From: Rhizobium sp. Leaf453
GTDB taxonomy: Bacteria > Pseudomonadota > Alphaproteobacteria > Rhizobiales > Rhizobiaceae
DNA length: 64,000 nucleotides
Reading direction: 5' to 3'
Assembly: GCF_001425605.1 (NCBI RefSeq)
Contig: NZ_LMRG01000023.1
Location: 598,291-662,290, forward strand
Position numbers and translations under genes: made by a program. Below the pieces are notes generated by a model that was given only the letters and a program-made list of their open reading frames with translations, was not told the origin of the DNA and made no database searches. Positions 8,730-16,857 of this stretch are shown in pieces (the first letter of the stretch is position 1; the number at the start of each line of letters is the position of its first letter).

Positions 8730-9578
8730 ATGAACGATCCCTTTCAGTCCACCGAATGGAAGCTGGCGCATGGCCGAACGCTGGCGCTTGGCCCGGTCGG
8801 CCTGTTGATGGCAATCATCAACGTGACGCCGGATTCATTCTCGGACGGCGGGGCTTACACGGAAACGGATGCCGCAGTCGCGCAGGCTCTGCGATGCCTG
8901 AAAGAGGGCGCGACGATCCTGGATATCGGCGGTGAATCGACACGGCCGGGAGCCGCGACCGTTTCGGCGGCCGAGGAGCAGGACCGTGTGCTTCCCGTCA
9001 TCGCAGCACTCGCCGACCAGACGGATGCGATCCTTTCAGTCGACACTTATCGCGCGGAAACAGCAAGACTTGCGATCGAAGCCGGCGCGCATATCGTCAA
9101 CGACGTTCATGGCCTGCAACGCGAACCGGACATTGCCGCTGTTGCGGCCGCATCAGGTGCGGGGCTTTGCATCATGCATACGGGGCGGGACCGCGAGAAA
9201 CTGCCGGATGTGATCAACGATCAGTATCACTTCCTCGACCGATCACTGGAGATTGCAGCTTCCGCCGGCGTGGAGCGAGACCGGATCGTGCTGGACCCTG
9301 GCTTCGGCTTTGCCAAGGAGACGGACGAGAATGTCGCCTTGATGACCCGTTTTGAGGAGCTGCACGGCTTGGGGTTGCCTTTGTTGGCGGGAACGTCACG
9401 CAAGCGGTTCATCGGTGCGCTGACCGGGCGAGAAGCGCAAGATAGGGACGCAGGCACCGCCGCGACGACCGCCTTGCTCAGAATGGCGGGGGCTGCAGTT
9501 TTCCGGGTACACGATGTCGCAATCAACAGGGACGCGCTTTGCGTCGCGGATGCTATGATTGCAGCAAAAAGACAATGA
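8730..9578 (+). CDS. folP: Dihydropteroate synthase
   Basis: This cytosolic enzyme condenses 6-hydroxymethyl-dihydropterin diphosphate with p-aminobenzoate to give dihydropteroate, and is the sulfonamide target. The TIM-barrel signatures are present: INVTPDSFSDGG near residue 30, DIGGESTRPGA near 70, the NDVHG strand, DPGFGFAKE near 190 and GTSRKRFIG near 225. Its 282 residues are a normal length. GGAGG lies 10-14 bases before the ATG. It is the first gene of a folP-folB-folK operon and is divergent from the DUF922 gene. Confidence 0.97.
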   Translation: MNDPFQSTEWKLAHGRTLALGPVGLLMAIINVTPDSFSDGGAYTETDAAVAQALRCLKEGATILDIGGESTRPGAATVSAAEEQDRVLPVIAALADQTDAILSVDTYRAETARLAIEAGAHIVNDVHGLQREPDIAAVAAASGAGLCIMHTGRDREKLPDVINDQYHFLDRSLEIAASAGVERDRIVLDPGFGFAKETDENVALMTRFEELHGLGLPLLAGTSRKRFIGALTGREAQDRDAGTAATTALLRMAGAAVFRVHDVAINRDALCVADAMIAAKRQ

Positions 9579-9607
9579 CGGCAGGGCTTGGGAAGGAAGA
9601 TCGACCA

Positions 9608-9976
9608 ATGACAGCCACCTACACAATCACGCTCAAGAACTGTGCCTTCTTCGCTCGCCACGGCGTTCACGATGAGGAAGAGTTCCTTGGACAGCGCTTC
9701 TTCGTTGATGCCGAACTGGATGTGGAGCAGGGAACCGCGCTCGTCGATGATTCCATCGACGATACGGTTCACTATGGCATCGCCTTTACCGAGATCGAGA
9801 AGATCATCACCGGTCGCCGGCGGTACCTGATCGAGGCGCTGGCATTGGAAGTGGCGACGACCCTCTGTTCACGCTTCCCGCAGATCCGCCGGGCGAAAAT
9901 CTCCATCCGCAAGCCGAATGCGCCTGTTCCCGGTGTTCTCGATTATGTCGAGGTCACGGTCGAGCACTTTGCCTGA
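9608..9976 (+). CDS. folB: Dihydroneopterin aldolase
   Basis: This 122-residue enzyme converts dihydroneopterin to 6-hydroxymethyl-dihydropterin and glycolaldehyde. The family motif of an N-terminal strand then FFARHGVHDEEEFLGQRFFVD is clear, as are the TVHYGIAFTEIEKII segment and the C-terminal VSIRKPNAPVPG-like segment (here ISIRKPNAPVPG). The ATG at 9608 follows GGAAGGAAG. A frame opening upstream at 9539 would overlap folP and is not favoured. It is 29 bp after folP and 1 bp before folK. Confidence 0.95.
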   Translation: MTATYTITLKNCAFFARHGVHDEEEFLGQRFFVDAELDVEQGTALVDDSIDDTVHYGIAFTEIEKIITGRRRYLIEALALEVATTLCSRFPQIRRAKISIRKPNAPVPGVLDYVEVTVEHFA

Positions 9977-9977
9977 C

Positions 9978-10490
9978 ATGATCCCACATGATGCTACGCT
10001 CGGTCTCGGTGGCAATATCGGCAACCCCGCCGTTTCGATGGCGCGCGCGCTGACGCTGCTCGACGCGCGGGAGGATTGCGCAGTAACGGCCGTTTCCCGG
10101 CTTTATCGCACGCCGCCCTGGGGCAAGACGGACCAGGCCTGGTTCTTTAATGCCTGCGCGCAGGTGCGAACGTCGCTGTCGCCCGACGATCTGCTGGACG
10201 CTTGTCTTTCCATTGAAAAGCAGATGAAGCGGGAGCGGCTGGAACGCTGGGGGCCGCGCACTATCGATATCGATATCCTGACGTTCGGCGATCTTGCCCA
10301 GCACACAGAGACGCTGCAGATTCCGCATCCACGCATGACGGAGCGCGGCTTCGTGCTGATGCCTCTCGCCGATTTCGCGCCGGATTTGGTGGTGTCGGGA
10401 CGTGCAGTGAGGGATTGGCTGAAGAGTGCCGATGTGGCGTACATCGAGATCGCTGACGCCGATCGCGACTGGTGGCGGAAACCTGCCTGA
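9978..10490 (+). CDS. folK: 2-amino-4-hydroxy-6-hydroxymethyldihydropteridine pyrophosphokinase
   Basis: HPPK (170 residues) transfers pyrophosphate from ATP to 6-hydroxymethyl-dihydropterin, making the FolP substrate. Motifs in order are LGLGGNIGNP at the N-terminus, SRLYRTPPWGKTDQAWFFNA (residues about 36-55), ERWGPRTIDIDIL with the Mg-binding DxD, and IPHPRMTERGFVLMPLADF. The ATG at 9978 starts one base after the folB stop, which suggests translational coupling. It closes the folate operon. Confidence 0.96.
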   Translation: MIPHDATLGLGGNIGNPAVSMARALTLLDAREDCAVTAVSRLYRTPPWGKTDQAWFFNACAQVRTSLSPDDLLDACLSIEKQMKRERLERWGPRTIDIDILTFGDLAQHTETLQIPHPRMTERGFVLMPLADFAPDLVVSGRAVRDWLKSADVAYIEIADADRDWWRKPA

Positions 10491-10506
10491 ATTGTGTCTT
10501 CAAGGC

Positions 10507-10533
10507 AAAAGAGCCGGACTGGCCGGCTCTTTC
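10507..10533. terminator. Bidirectional terminator between folK and a convergent gene
   Basis: Arms AGAGCCGG (10510-10517) and CCGGCTCT (10523-10530) form a perfect 8-bp stem with a 5-base loop. An A-run lies on the left (T4 on the minus strand) and TTT on the right. Confidence 0.75.
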
Positions 10534-10554
10534 AAGAGTGTGAAGGTCTTGGTG

Positions 10555-11109
10555 TTACGGCTTGATCGAGCCGACGGCGATATCGTCAACCTGGCGATTG
10601 AGGCTGACGCCGATCACCGGCACCATCGTGTCCTCGACCTTTACCGAAATCGTGATGTTCAGCGTCGAGTCGCCCTGCATGCGGGCGATCATCGCGCCAT
10701 TGAGCTTCTTCCGGTTGATACCGACGACGATCTTGTCCTTGGCGACATTGCCGGAGACGATATCCAGACCCTTGCCATTGGCGCCATCGAGGAATTTGCC
10801 GGTATAGCTTTTGCCGGCCTGGCTGATCAGCGCTGACATGGGTTGCTTGAAGACGCCGACGCGGCAGAAGCCATCGAGCTTGATGCCGGCTGCCGAGCCC
10901 TCCGACGGTTCGCCTGTCAGATCACAGGTAAACTTGGTGCCCTTGTACTTGCCGGCGACGATCTCGCCCGGGCCTTTCCACTGGCCGGCAACCTGTTCGA
11001 AGAACGCCTTGTCATTGCTGCCCGCAAGAGCGGGCGAGGCAGCGCAGGTGAGGGCTGCAAGCGAGGCTGCGGCAATGCCGCGAGCGATCAAAGACGGGCG
11101 CGAAAACAT
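10555..11109 (-). CDS. Secreted protein of unknown function
   Basis: This 184-residue protein has a clear signal peptide (MFSRPSLIARGIAAASLAAL.. ending SPALAG at about residue 29). The mature part looks like a beta-rich, lipocalin-like fold (GQWKGPGEIVAGKYKGTKFTCDLTGE), with two cysteines in the first half that could pair. The ATG at 11109 sits 6 bases after AAGGA; the TTG two codons upstream is less likely. The product resembles conserved exported proteins of rhizobia, but I do not recognise a named family. It is convergent with folK and divergent from the cytochrome b gene. Confidence 0.7.
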   Translation of the reverse strand: MFSRPSLIARGIAAASLAALTCAASPALAGSNDKAFFEQVAGQWKGPGEIVAGKYKGTKFTCDLTGEPSEGSAAGIKLDGFCRVGVFKQPMSALISQAGKSYTGKFLDGANGKGLDIVSGNVAKDKIVVGINRKKLNGAMIARMQGDSTLNITISVKVEDTMVPVIGVSLNRQVDDIAVGSIKP

Positions 11110-11368
11110 GAACAATCCTTGATGGTCAACGTCCAGAATGTGAGGCTACATTTGCACTTAAATGGTTAATGGAGCGTTGCTTTCGCGGTTGCGGGCATTG
11201 GCAATCATGCTCACGAAATGTTTCATCTGGCGAGCTGTCGGCGCGGTAATGACTGAGAAATATGGGCTTTCACGAAAGTCTCACCACGATGTGTGAGACG
11301 GTGAGAGGACGTGCGTTTGAAACCCGATCGCGGTTTGTTACGTAATTGCGCATATAAGGGAGGCCGAT

Positions 11369-12232
11369 ATGACCACGATTGACGACATCGAGTCGCGTAC
11401 CGATTCTCCGCCGGGCAAGGGCAGGGTGATCTACCGTCACCGTGTGGCGACTCGTCTCACGCACTGGACCTGGGCGATTGCGCTGTTTTTCCTGCTTCTG
11501 AGCGGTCTGCAGATATTCAATGCGCATCCGGAGCTCTACATCGGCAAGCAATCTGGCTTCGAGTTCGATAACAGCGTCTTTGCCATGCATGCGGCCCGGG
11601 CTGATGACGGTACGGTGGATGGATACACAACGGTGTTCGGCCGCAGCTTCAAGACCACCGGCGTCTTCGGCATGAGTGGTCCGGCAGACAATCCGTCCTA
11701 TCGCGGCTTTCCGGCATGGGCGACGCTGCCATCCTATCAGGATCTTGCAACGGGCCGTGTCGTCCATTTCTTCTTCGCCTGGTTTTTCGTCGCCGCGTTC
11801 CTTGTCTGGTTCGCCAGCAGCCTGATCAGCGGTCATTTGAAACGCGATATCGTTCCGTCGCTGGCGGATATTCGCGCCGTGCCGCGGAGCATTTCGGATC
11901 ACTTGCGTTTCCGGTTCCATCACAACGGCCGGTATAACGTCCTGCAAAAGCTCGCCTATGCCGGCGTCCTGCTGCTGATTTTTCCGCTGATCATCCTGAC
12001 GGGGCTGACGATGTCGCCAGGCATGAACGCCAGCTGGCCTTGGCTTCTGGATATCTTTGGTGGCCGGCAGACGGCGCGCACGATCCATTTCCTGTGCATG
12101 GTGGCGCTGGTGGCCTTCTTCGTCATTCACATCGTCATGGTTCTGGCGGCGGGACCGCTCAACGAACTGCGTTCGATCATCACCGGCTGGTACCGAACCG
12201 ATCCAGAAAAGAACGAGGAGCACTCGGCATGA
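11369..12232 (+). CDS. Cytochrome b561-type membrane subunit of a molybdo-oxidoreductase
   Basis: This 287-residue inner-membrane protein has an N-terminal YRHRVATRLTHWTWAIALFF, the His-bearing first helix typical of cytochrome b561/Ni-hydrogenase b-type subunits. Further helices lie near residues 130-150, 195-215 and 240-265, with the His pair FLCMVALVAFFVIHIV in the last. It probably passes electrons between quinone and the exported partner. The stop codon overlaps the start of the molybdopterin gene (ATGA at 12229-12232), so the two are translationally coupled. Confidence 0.85.
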   Translation: MTTIDDIESRTDSPPGKGRVIYRHRVATRLTHWTWAIALFFLLLSGLQIFNAHPELYIGKQSGFEFDNSVFAMHAARADDGTVDGYTTVFGRSFKTTGVFGMSGPADNPSYRGFPAWATLPSYQDLATGRVVHFFFAWFFVAAFLVWFASSLISGHLKRDIVPSLADIRAVPRSISDHLRFRFHHNGRYNVLQKLAYAGVLLLIFPLIILTGLTMSPGMNASWPWLLDIFGGRQTARTIHFLCMVALVAFFVIHIVMVLAAGPLNELRSIITGWYRTDPEKNEEHSA

Positions 12233-13020
12233 GCCGATTCATCATCAGTCGTCGTAAGTTCCTTACCATCGCCGGTGTCGCTGCGTCCGCCATCCCGCTT
12301 TCAGGCTGCGATGCGCTCGACGGCGTCCTGTCCGGCCAGAGCCCGGTGCGCGATTTCCTCGCCTCCGCCAACAGCCTGAGTTACCGCGCCCATCGCATGC
12401 TGATCGGCGCCGACACGTTGGCGCCGGAATTTGCAGCGAGCGAAATCCGGCAGGGCCAACGCCCGAATGGCTCCACCGATCCGACCGATAAGGCCTATCT
12501 TGCGCTGAAGGAAAAGGCGTTTACCGATTACCGTCTGACGGTCGGTGGGCTGGTGGAAAAGCCGCTGAGTTTCAGCTTGGACGAATTGCACAACATGCCG
12601 GCCCGCACCCAGATCACCCGGCACGACTGCGTCGAAGGCTGGAGCTGCATCGCCAAATGGACCGGCGTGCCGCTGGCCACGATTCTTGACCAAGTGAAGG
12701 TGAAACCGGAAGCCCGGTTCGTCGTTTTCCACTGTTACGATACGATGAATCTGGGTCTATCAGGCGCAGTCGCCTACTATGAATCCATCGATCTCATCGA
12801 TGCACGCCATCCGCAGACCATTCTCGCCTATGGTAACAATGACAAGGTGCTGTCCATTGCCAACGGCGCACCGCTCAGGGTGCGTGTCGAGCGCCAACTC
12901 GGTTACAAGATGGCGAAGTACATCAAGGGCATCGAACTGACCTCGACACTCGCCCCGTTCGGCCGCGGCAAGGGCGGATTCTGGGAAGATCTGGGTTACG
13001 ATTGGTACGGCGGCATTTGA
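12229..13020 (+). CDS. Tat-exported molybdopterin-dependent oxidoreductase (sulfite oxidase/YedY fold)
   Basis: This 263-residue protein opens with SRRKFLTIAG, a twin-arginine signal, followed by IPLSGC, which could be a lipobox. The core has TRHDCVEGWSC; Cys134 corresponds to the Mo-ligating cysteine of sulfite-oxidase/YedY proteins, and the following VEGWS is conserved in the family. The C-terminal half contains GAPLRVRVERQLGYKMAKYI, a typical pterin-domain ending. Paired with a cytochrome b subunit it should act in the periplasm. The substrate cannot be read from the sequence; methionine sulfoxide or another S/N-oxide are options. Confidence 0.88.
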   Translation: MSRFIISRRKFLTIAGVAASAIPLSGCDALDGVLSGQSPVRDFLASANSLSYRAHRMLIGADTLAPEFAASEIRQGQRPNGSTDPTDKAYLALKEKAFTDYRLTVGGLVEKPLSFSLDELHNMPARTQITRHDCVEGWSCIAKWTGVPLATILDQVKVKPEARFVVFHCYDTMNLGLSGAVAYYESIDLIDARHPQTILAYGNNDKVLSIANGAPLRVRVERQLGYKMAKYIKGIELTSTLAPFGRGKGGFWEDLGYDWYGGI

Positions 13021-13085
13021 GAGGGAAACCGATAGGTCATGCGGAGACAGTGAATCTCCTGCAATCATGTCCGACGGTATTGGTC

Positions 13086-13493
13086 TTAACCGGGAAGGCT
13101 ATCAATCCGAGGGATGTTTTCCAGACCTTCGTCCCATTCCGCCCTGCTTGCGACGCAGATATGCGCGGTCGGCTTGATGTCGATCGCGCTATCGACGCTT
13201 CCGGCCGGAACAACCAGCAAAACGTCGTTCAATTGAACGCTCGGAAGAGCGGACCCGCATTCGATACAGAAGCTTTTCTCGTGCCGGGTATTCGGTACTT
13301 TGTAGGTCCTGATGCTGCCCTCACCGGAAATCCAATTCAGCGTAGCTTTCGACGAAAACAGATTGGCCGCATGCGCCGACCCCGTGTCCTTTCGACAACG
13401 TGAGCAGTGACACAGGAAGAAGCTCTCGAACCCACCTGATATTTCGAATGTGACGGTACCGCACAAACAGGATCCGCTGGTGGTTGCGGCCAT
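13086..13493 (-). CDS. GFA-family (glutathione-dependent formaldehyde-activating-like) zinc protein
   Basis: The product has 135 residues from the ATG at 13493, chosen over one at 13517 because the family starts just before the first cysteine pair. The zinc ligands SCLCG (Cys9, Cys11), FLCHCSRCRKDTGS and SFCIECGS match the GFA/CENP-V domain. Proteins of this family are commonly labelled S-hydroxymethylglutathione synthase, but most have no tested activity, so a precise reaction is not claimed. It is a single gene, convergent with the molybdo-enzyme operon. Confidence 0.88.
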   Translation of the reverse strand: MAATTSGSCLCGTVTFEISGGFESFFLCHCSRCRKDTGSAHAANLFSSKATLNWISGEGSIRTYKVPNTRHEKSFCIECGSALPSVQLNDVLLVVPAGSVDSAIDIKPTAHICVASRAEWDEGLENIPRIDSLPG

Positions 13494-13582
13494 GATGATA
13501 CCCCCTGTTCGTTCCAAGCGGAATCGCTGCAGCCGTTCTCTCTCGCCGTATTAAAGAGGGCCGGCACCCGAGGTGCAACGAC

Positions 13583-14665
13583 CTATTTGCCATCGTCCTC
13601 GGACATTCTCGGCCGGGAACTGCCCGGCGTCAGGTCGCCGATGAAATCGCCGATGCCGGGGCGCTTCAAGGCCTTGAAGGGCATGGGCCGGCATAGGTCC
13701 ATGGCTGCGATGCCGATACGGGCGGTCATCAGGCCGTTGATCACGCCTTCGCCGAGCCGGGCCGAGAGTTTCGAGGCAAGTCCATGGCCCAGCACCTGCT
13801 GTATCAGGCTGTCACCGACCGCGATCGAGCCGGTCACCGCAAGATGAGCGATGACATCGCGCATCAAGCGCAACAGCCCGAACGTGCCCGGCCTGCCGCC
13901 ATACAAGTCCGCCATGGCGCGGATCAGGCGGGCGGATTCGTAGATGACATAGCCGAGATCGACCAGCGCGCGTGGGCTGACGGCGGTAACGATCGAGACG
14001 CGCTTGGAGGCATTCAGGATCAGGCTGCGGGCCTGCCGGTCGAGCGGCGTCAGCAATTCGCGCTCCGTCAGATCGAGCAGATGGGGGCCGTCGATGATCT
14101 CCGTGTCCGTTTCCTTGAGGCGCGACCGTCCGCGTGCCGTCTCGGGTTTTGTTGCGAGCAGATGAACGAGATGCGCCATGACCTGCCGGGCCGGTTTTGC
14201 CGTTGGCGCCTTGCTGGCGTCGATCGCCTCCTGCTTCAGTGCCTGGACTGCGTTCAACCGCATGATGCCGGCCATCTCCCGGCCGATGACGACAAGGAAA
14301 GCGACAAGGCCGATGGCGGCGGTGGCGATGGCGAGATAACCCAGCCAGTCGGCGCGGGTTAAGAGATCGCGGATCAGGCTATCGACCCAAAGGCCAACGG
14401 CCAGCGATACGAGCACGCCGAGCGCGCCGAAGGCAAGCTTACCGAAGGAGAAACGGCGCTTGCGCGGCACGGCTTCCGGCGCATCAGGCAGTCCGGTCGT
14501 GGTCGCGGCAAAGGGGTCATTGACATCCGCTGTCATGACGATGTTCTCGCCGAAGCTCGCTGGCGTGCGTTTTGCCGGTTCTGGTTTTTTGGCTGTGCCC
14601 GGCTGATCGCTTTCGAGCGTGAAGACGGCTGGTTTTCGTTGCGGAATCTTGGGCGTATCGCTCAT
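13583..14665 (-). CDS. ycjF: YcjF family membrane protein (TIGR01620/DUF697)
   Basis: This 360-residue protein has a Pro/Lys-rich cytosolic N-terminus (1-70), two membrane helices at about 75-95 and 103-125, and a C-terminal DUF697 region with the LLRLMRDVIAHLAVTGSIAVGDSLIQQVLG stretch. YcjF accompanies the YcjX GTPase-like protein in many proteobacteria and is stress-associated; its biochemical role is unknown. Its start overlaps the ycjX stop (14662-14665). It is the last gene of the sixA-like/ycjX/ycjF operon. Confidence 0.9.
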   Translation of the reverse strand: MSDTPKIPQRKPAVFTLESDQPGTAKKPEPAKRTPASFGENIVMTADVNDPFAATTTGLPDAPEAVPRKRRFSFGKLAFGALGVLVSLAVGLWVDSLIRDLLTRADWLGYLAIATAAIGLVAFLVVIGREMAGIMRLNAVQALKQEAIDASKAPTAKPARQVMAHLVHLLATKPETARGRSRLKETDTEIIDGPHLLDLTERELLTPLDRQARSLILNASKRVSIVTAVSPRALVDLGYVIYESARLIRAMADLYGGRPGTFGLLRLMRDVIAHLAVTGSIAVGDSLIQQVLGHGLASKLSARLGEGVINGLMTARIGIAAMDLCRPMPFKALKRPGIGDFIGDLTPGSSRPRMSEDDGK

Positions 14666-16239
14666 TCCAGCCGGTCTCCGAACAGGAATTGCATCACCCG
14701 GTCGAGCCTTATGTGCGGCACCGACAATTTCAGTCCGGCACCGGTTTCCTCGATATGGGGCGGCCTAAACCGCACGAAGCTTAGGTCCGGAACGAGGCTC
14801 TCCTCCGGTTTTGATTCAAGGTCTTCAAAAAGTGAATCCGGATTCTGTGGTAAGTCTCCGGTAAATATAGCTGTTTTCCGTTCGCCGTCGAAGATTTCGC
14901 CGTTGATTTTTTCACCCGCGATCGGCGTACCGACGATGACGGGCAAGGCATGTCCGTCATGGGTGACGGTGGCCTCGCGGGTGGCGCGGACGGAAGCGAT
15001 TGCCATCACTTCCAGCCCCGCACCGCTGACGCCGATCCGCTCGATGGCGCGGTGGACGAGCCGCTCGGTAATCCGTTCCAGCCGGTCGTGGCTTTCATGA
15101 TGCAGGTGGTCGGCCTTCGTTGCCGCGATCAGCACCTTGTCGATCCGCTTGGTGAGGAAAGACGACAGGAAGGAATTGGTGCCCGGCTGGAAGCTCGCCA
15201 GAACGTCGGCCAGCGCTCCCTCCAGATCCAGCAGCGATTCCGGGCCGCGATTGATCGCCTGCAGCGCGTCGATCAGCACGATCTGGCGGTCGAGCCTTGC
15301 GAAGTGTTCGCGGAAGAAGGGCTTGACCACATGCGTCTTGTAGGCCTCGTAACGCCGTTCCATCATCGCCCAAAGCGAGCCCTTCTGCGCCCGGCCCTCC
15401 GGCAGGCCGACGAGCGGTGCGAAGGTGAGTGCCGGCGACCCTTCCAGGTCACCCGGCATCAGGAAACGGCCGGGCGGCAGGGTGGAGAGTGACCGCTCAT
15501 CCGACTTGCAGGCCTGAAGATAACGCGTGAAGACCTCGGCCAACCGACGCGCATCTGCCTCTTCCACCGGTTGGGTGATGTCGAGCGAGGATGCCAGCGA
15601 CAGCCACTCGGCCGACAGTTCGGCCCGCACGCCGGTTTGTGCGCGCTCGACGGTGCGGTCGCTGAACGTACGGAAATCCTGTGTCAGCAACGGAAGATCG
15701 AGCAGCCATTCGCCGGGATAATCGACGATGTCGATCGACAGCCTGCCGGGCGAAAACAGCCGGTTCCAACCGGATGCGCTTTCGTAATCGAGGGTGATAC
15801 GCAGTTGCGAGATCGCCCGCGTCGAATCGGGCCAGACCCGGTCCCGCACCAGCGCCATGATATGGTCCTCGTACTGGAAGCGCGGGACGGCATCGTCCGG
15901 CTGCGGCTCCAATCGGATTTTCGAGACACGGCCGGAGCGGACGGCCTCGAAAACGGGCAGGCGGCCGCCGTTCAGGAGATTGTGGACCAGCGACGAGATG
16001 AACACGGTCTTGCCCGCCCGCGACAGGCCGGTCACGCCAAGCCGCAGCGTCGGATTGACGAGGCCGGAAGCGCGATCTGTCAGGTTATCGATCGCAAGCC
16101 TTGCGTCATCGGTGAAGCGGGTCAGGAATGGCGGCAAAATGTCTGGCCTCGGATATGCGTTGGATCGGGTGCCGGGCAGGCTCGGTCGTCTGCGATATAG
16201 GGTGCGTACCGGGCCGAAAAAAGGTTTTTGGCTGCGCAT
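14662..16239 (-). CDS. ycjX: YcjX-type P-loop GTPase-like protein (DUF463)
   Basis: This 525-residue protein carries a Walker A motif in LGVTGLSRAGKTVFISSLVHN near residue 70 and DIVDYPGEWLLDLP as a likely switch/Walker B segment near 180. This combination is diagnostic of the YcjX (DUF463) family, found with YcjF and, in enterobacteria, next to phage-shock genes. No pspA is present here. The ATG at 16239 is 9 bp after the preceding stop and lacks a clear ribosome site; a start nearer residue 35 (PPFLTRFTDDARLA) would also fit the family. Confidence 0.93.
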   Translation of the reverse strand: MRSQKPFFGPVRTLYRRRPSLPGTRSNAYPRPDILPPFLTRFTDDARLAIDNLTDRASGLVNPTLRLGVTGLSRAGKTVFISSLVHNLLNGGRLPVFEAVRSGRVSKIRLEPQPDDAVPRFQYEDHIMALVRDRVWPDSTRAISQLRITLDYESASGWNRLFSPGRLSIDIVDYPGEWLLDLPLLTQDFRTFSDRTVERAQTGVRAELSAEWLSLASSLDITQPVEEADARRLAEVFTRYLQACKSDERSLSTLPPGRFLMPGDLEGSPALTFAPLVGLPEGRAQKGSLWAMMERRYEAYKTHVVKPFFREHFARLDRQIVLIDALQAINRGPESLLDLEGALADVLASFQPGTNSFLSSFLTKRIDKVLIAATKADHLHHESHDRLERITERLVHRAIERIGVSGAGLEVMAIASVRATREATVTHDGHALPVIVGTPIAGEKINGEIFDGERKTAIFTGDLPQNPDSLFEDLESKPEESLVPDLSFVRFRPPHIEETGAGLKLSVPHIRLDRVMQFLFGDRLE

Positions 16240-16248
16240 TTAGGGCGC

Positions 16249-16779
16249 TCATCGCAGATGTCCGTCCGGCGTGACGAAGGCTGTCAGCTTGCCGGGAGGC
16301 AGGACGTCGGCATTTGGCCGTGTTTCAAGATCGATGGTTGAGAGGGCGCCGGGCGGGTAGCCTGCGGGAATGACTTCGGATGCCGACTCCACGCCGATAC
16401 ATTCGCGCAGGATTTCCTCAATGACAGGATTGTGGCCGACGATCATGACGGATCCGATCGCTGTATCCTGCCCGGCAATCAAGTCGCGGTAAACATCGAT
16501 AGTCCCTGTATAGAGCGCGTCGACATACCGGATATCCACGTCCTCTTCCGTCGCCCGACGGAAAGCATCGACCGTCTGACGGCATCTTACCGCTGTCGAG
16601 CACAAGACAAGCTCCGGCTTCAGGTCGCGGTCGGAAGCAATGTCGGCAACGAGTTCTGCGGCTGCAAATCCCGTATCGTCGAGCGTCCTGTCGAAATCGG
16701 TCTGGCCGGGCAGGGGCCATCCGGCATTGGCGTGCCGAAGGAGAAACAGTCGGAAAGCCGGGGCGATAGCGGCGGACAT
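16249..16779 (-). CDS. SixA-like histidine phosphatase
   Basis: This 176-residue phosphoglycerate-mutase-fold protein has LFLLRHANAGW at the N-terminus, with the RHx catalytic His, STAVRCRQT in the middle and VMIVGHNPVIEE carrying the second catalytic His. E. coli SixA dephosphorylates Hpt phosphohistidine, but members of this branch in other bacteria are untested. It is the first gene of an operon with ycjX (9 bp gap), an association suggesting a shared stress role that is otherwise not established. Confidence 0.88.
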   Translation of the reverse strand: MSAAIAPAFRLFLLRHANAGWPLPGQTDFDRTLDDTGFAAAELVADIASDRDLKPELVLCSTAVRCRQTVDAFRRATEEDVDIRYVDALYTGTIDVYRDLIAGQDTAIGSVMIVGHNPVIEEILRECIGVESASEVIPAGYPPGALSTIDLETRPNADVLPPGKLTAFVTPDGHLR

Positions 16780-16857
16780 AAAGTGGAATCCCGGATTGTA
16801 ACATGACCGACCGGTGTGTCCGGCCGTTCAGCTTTGTCCGCCGGGGCCTCAGAAAGA

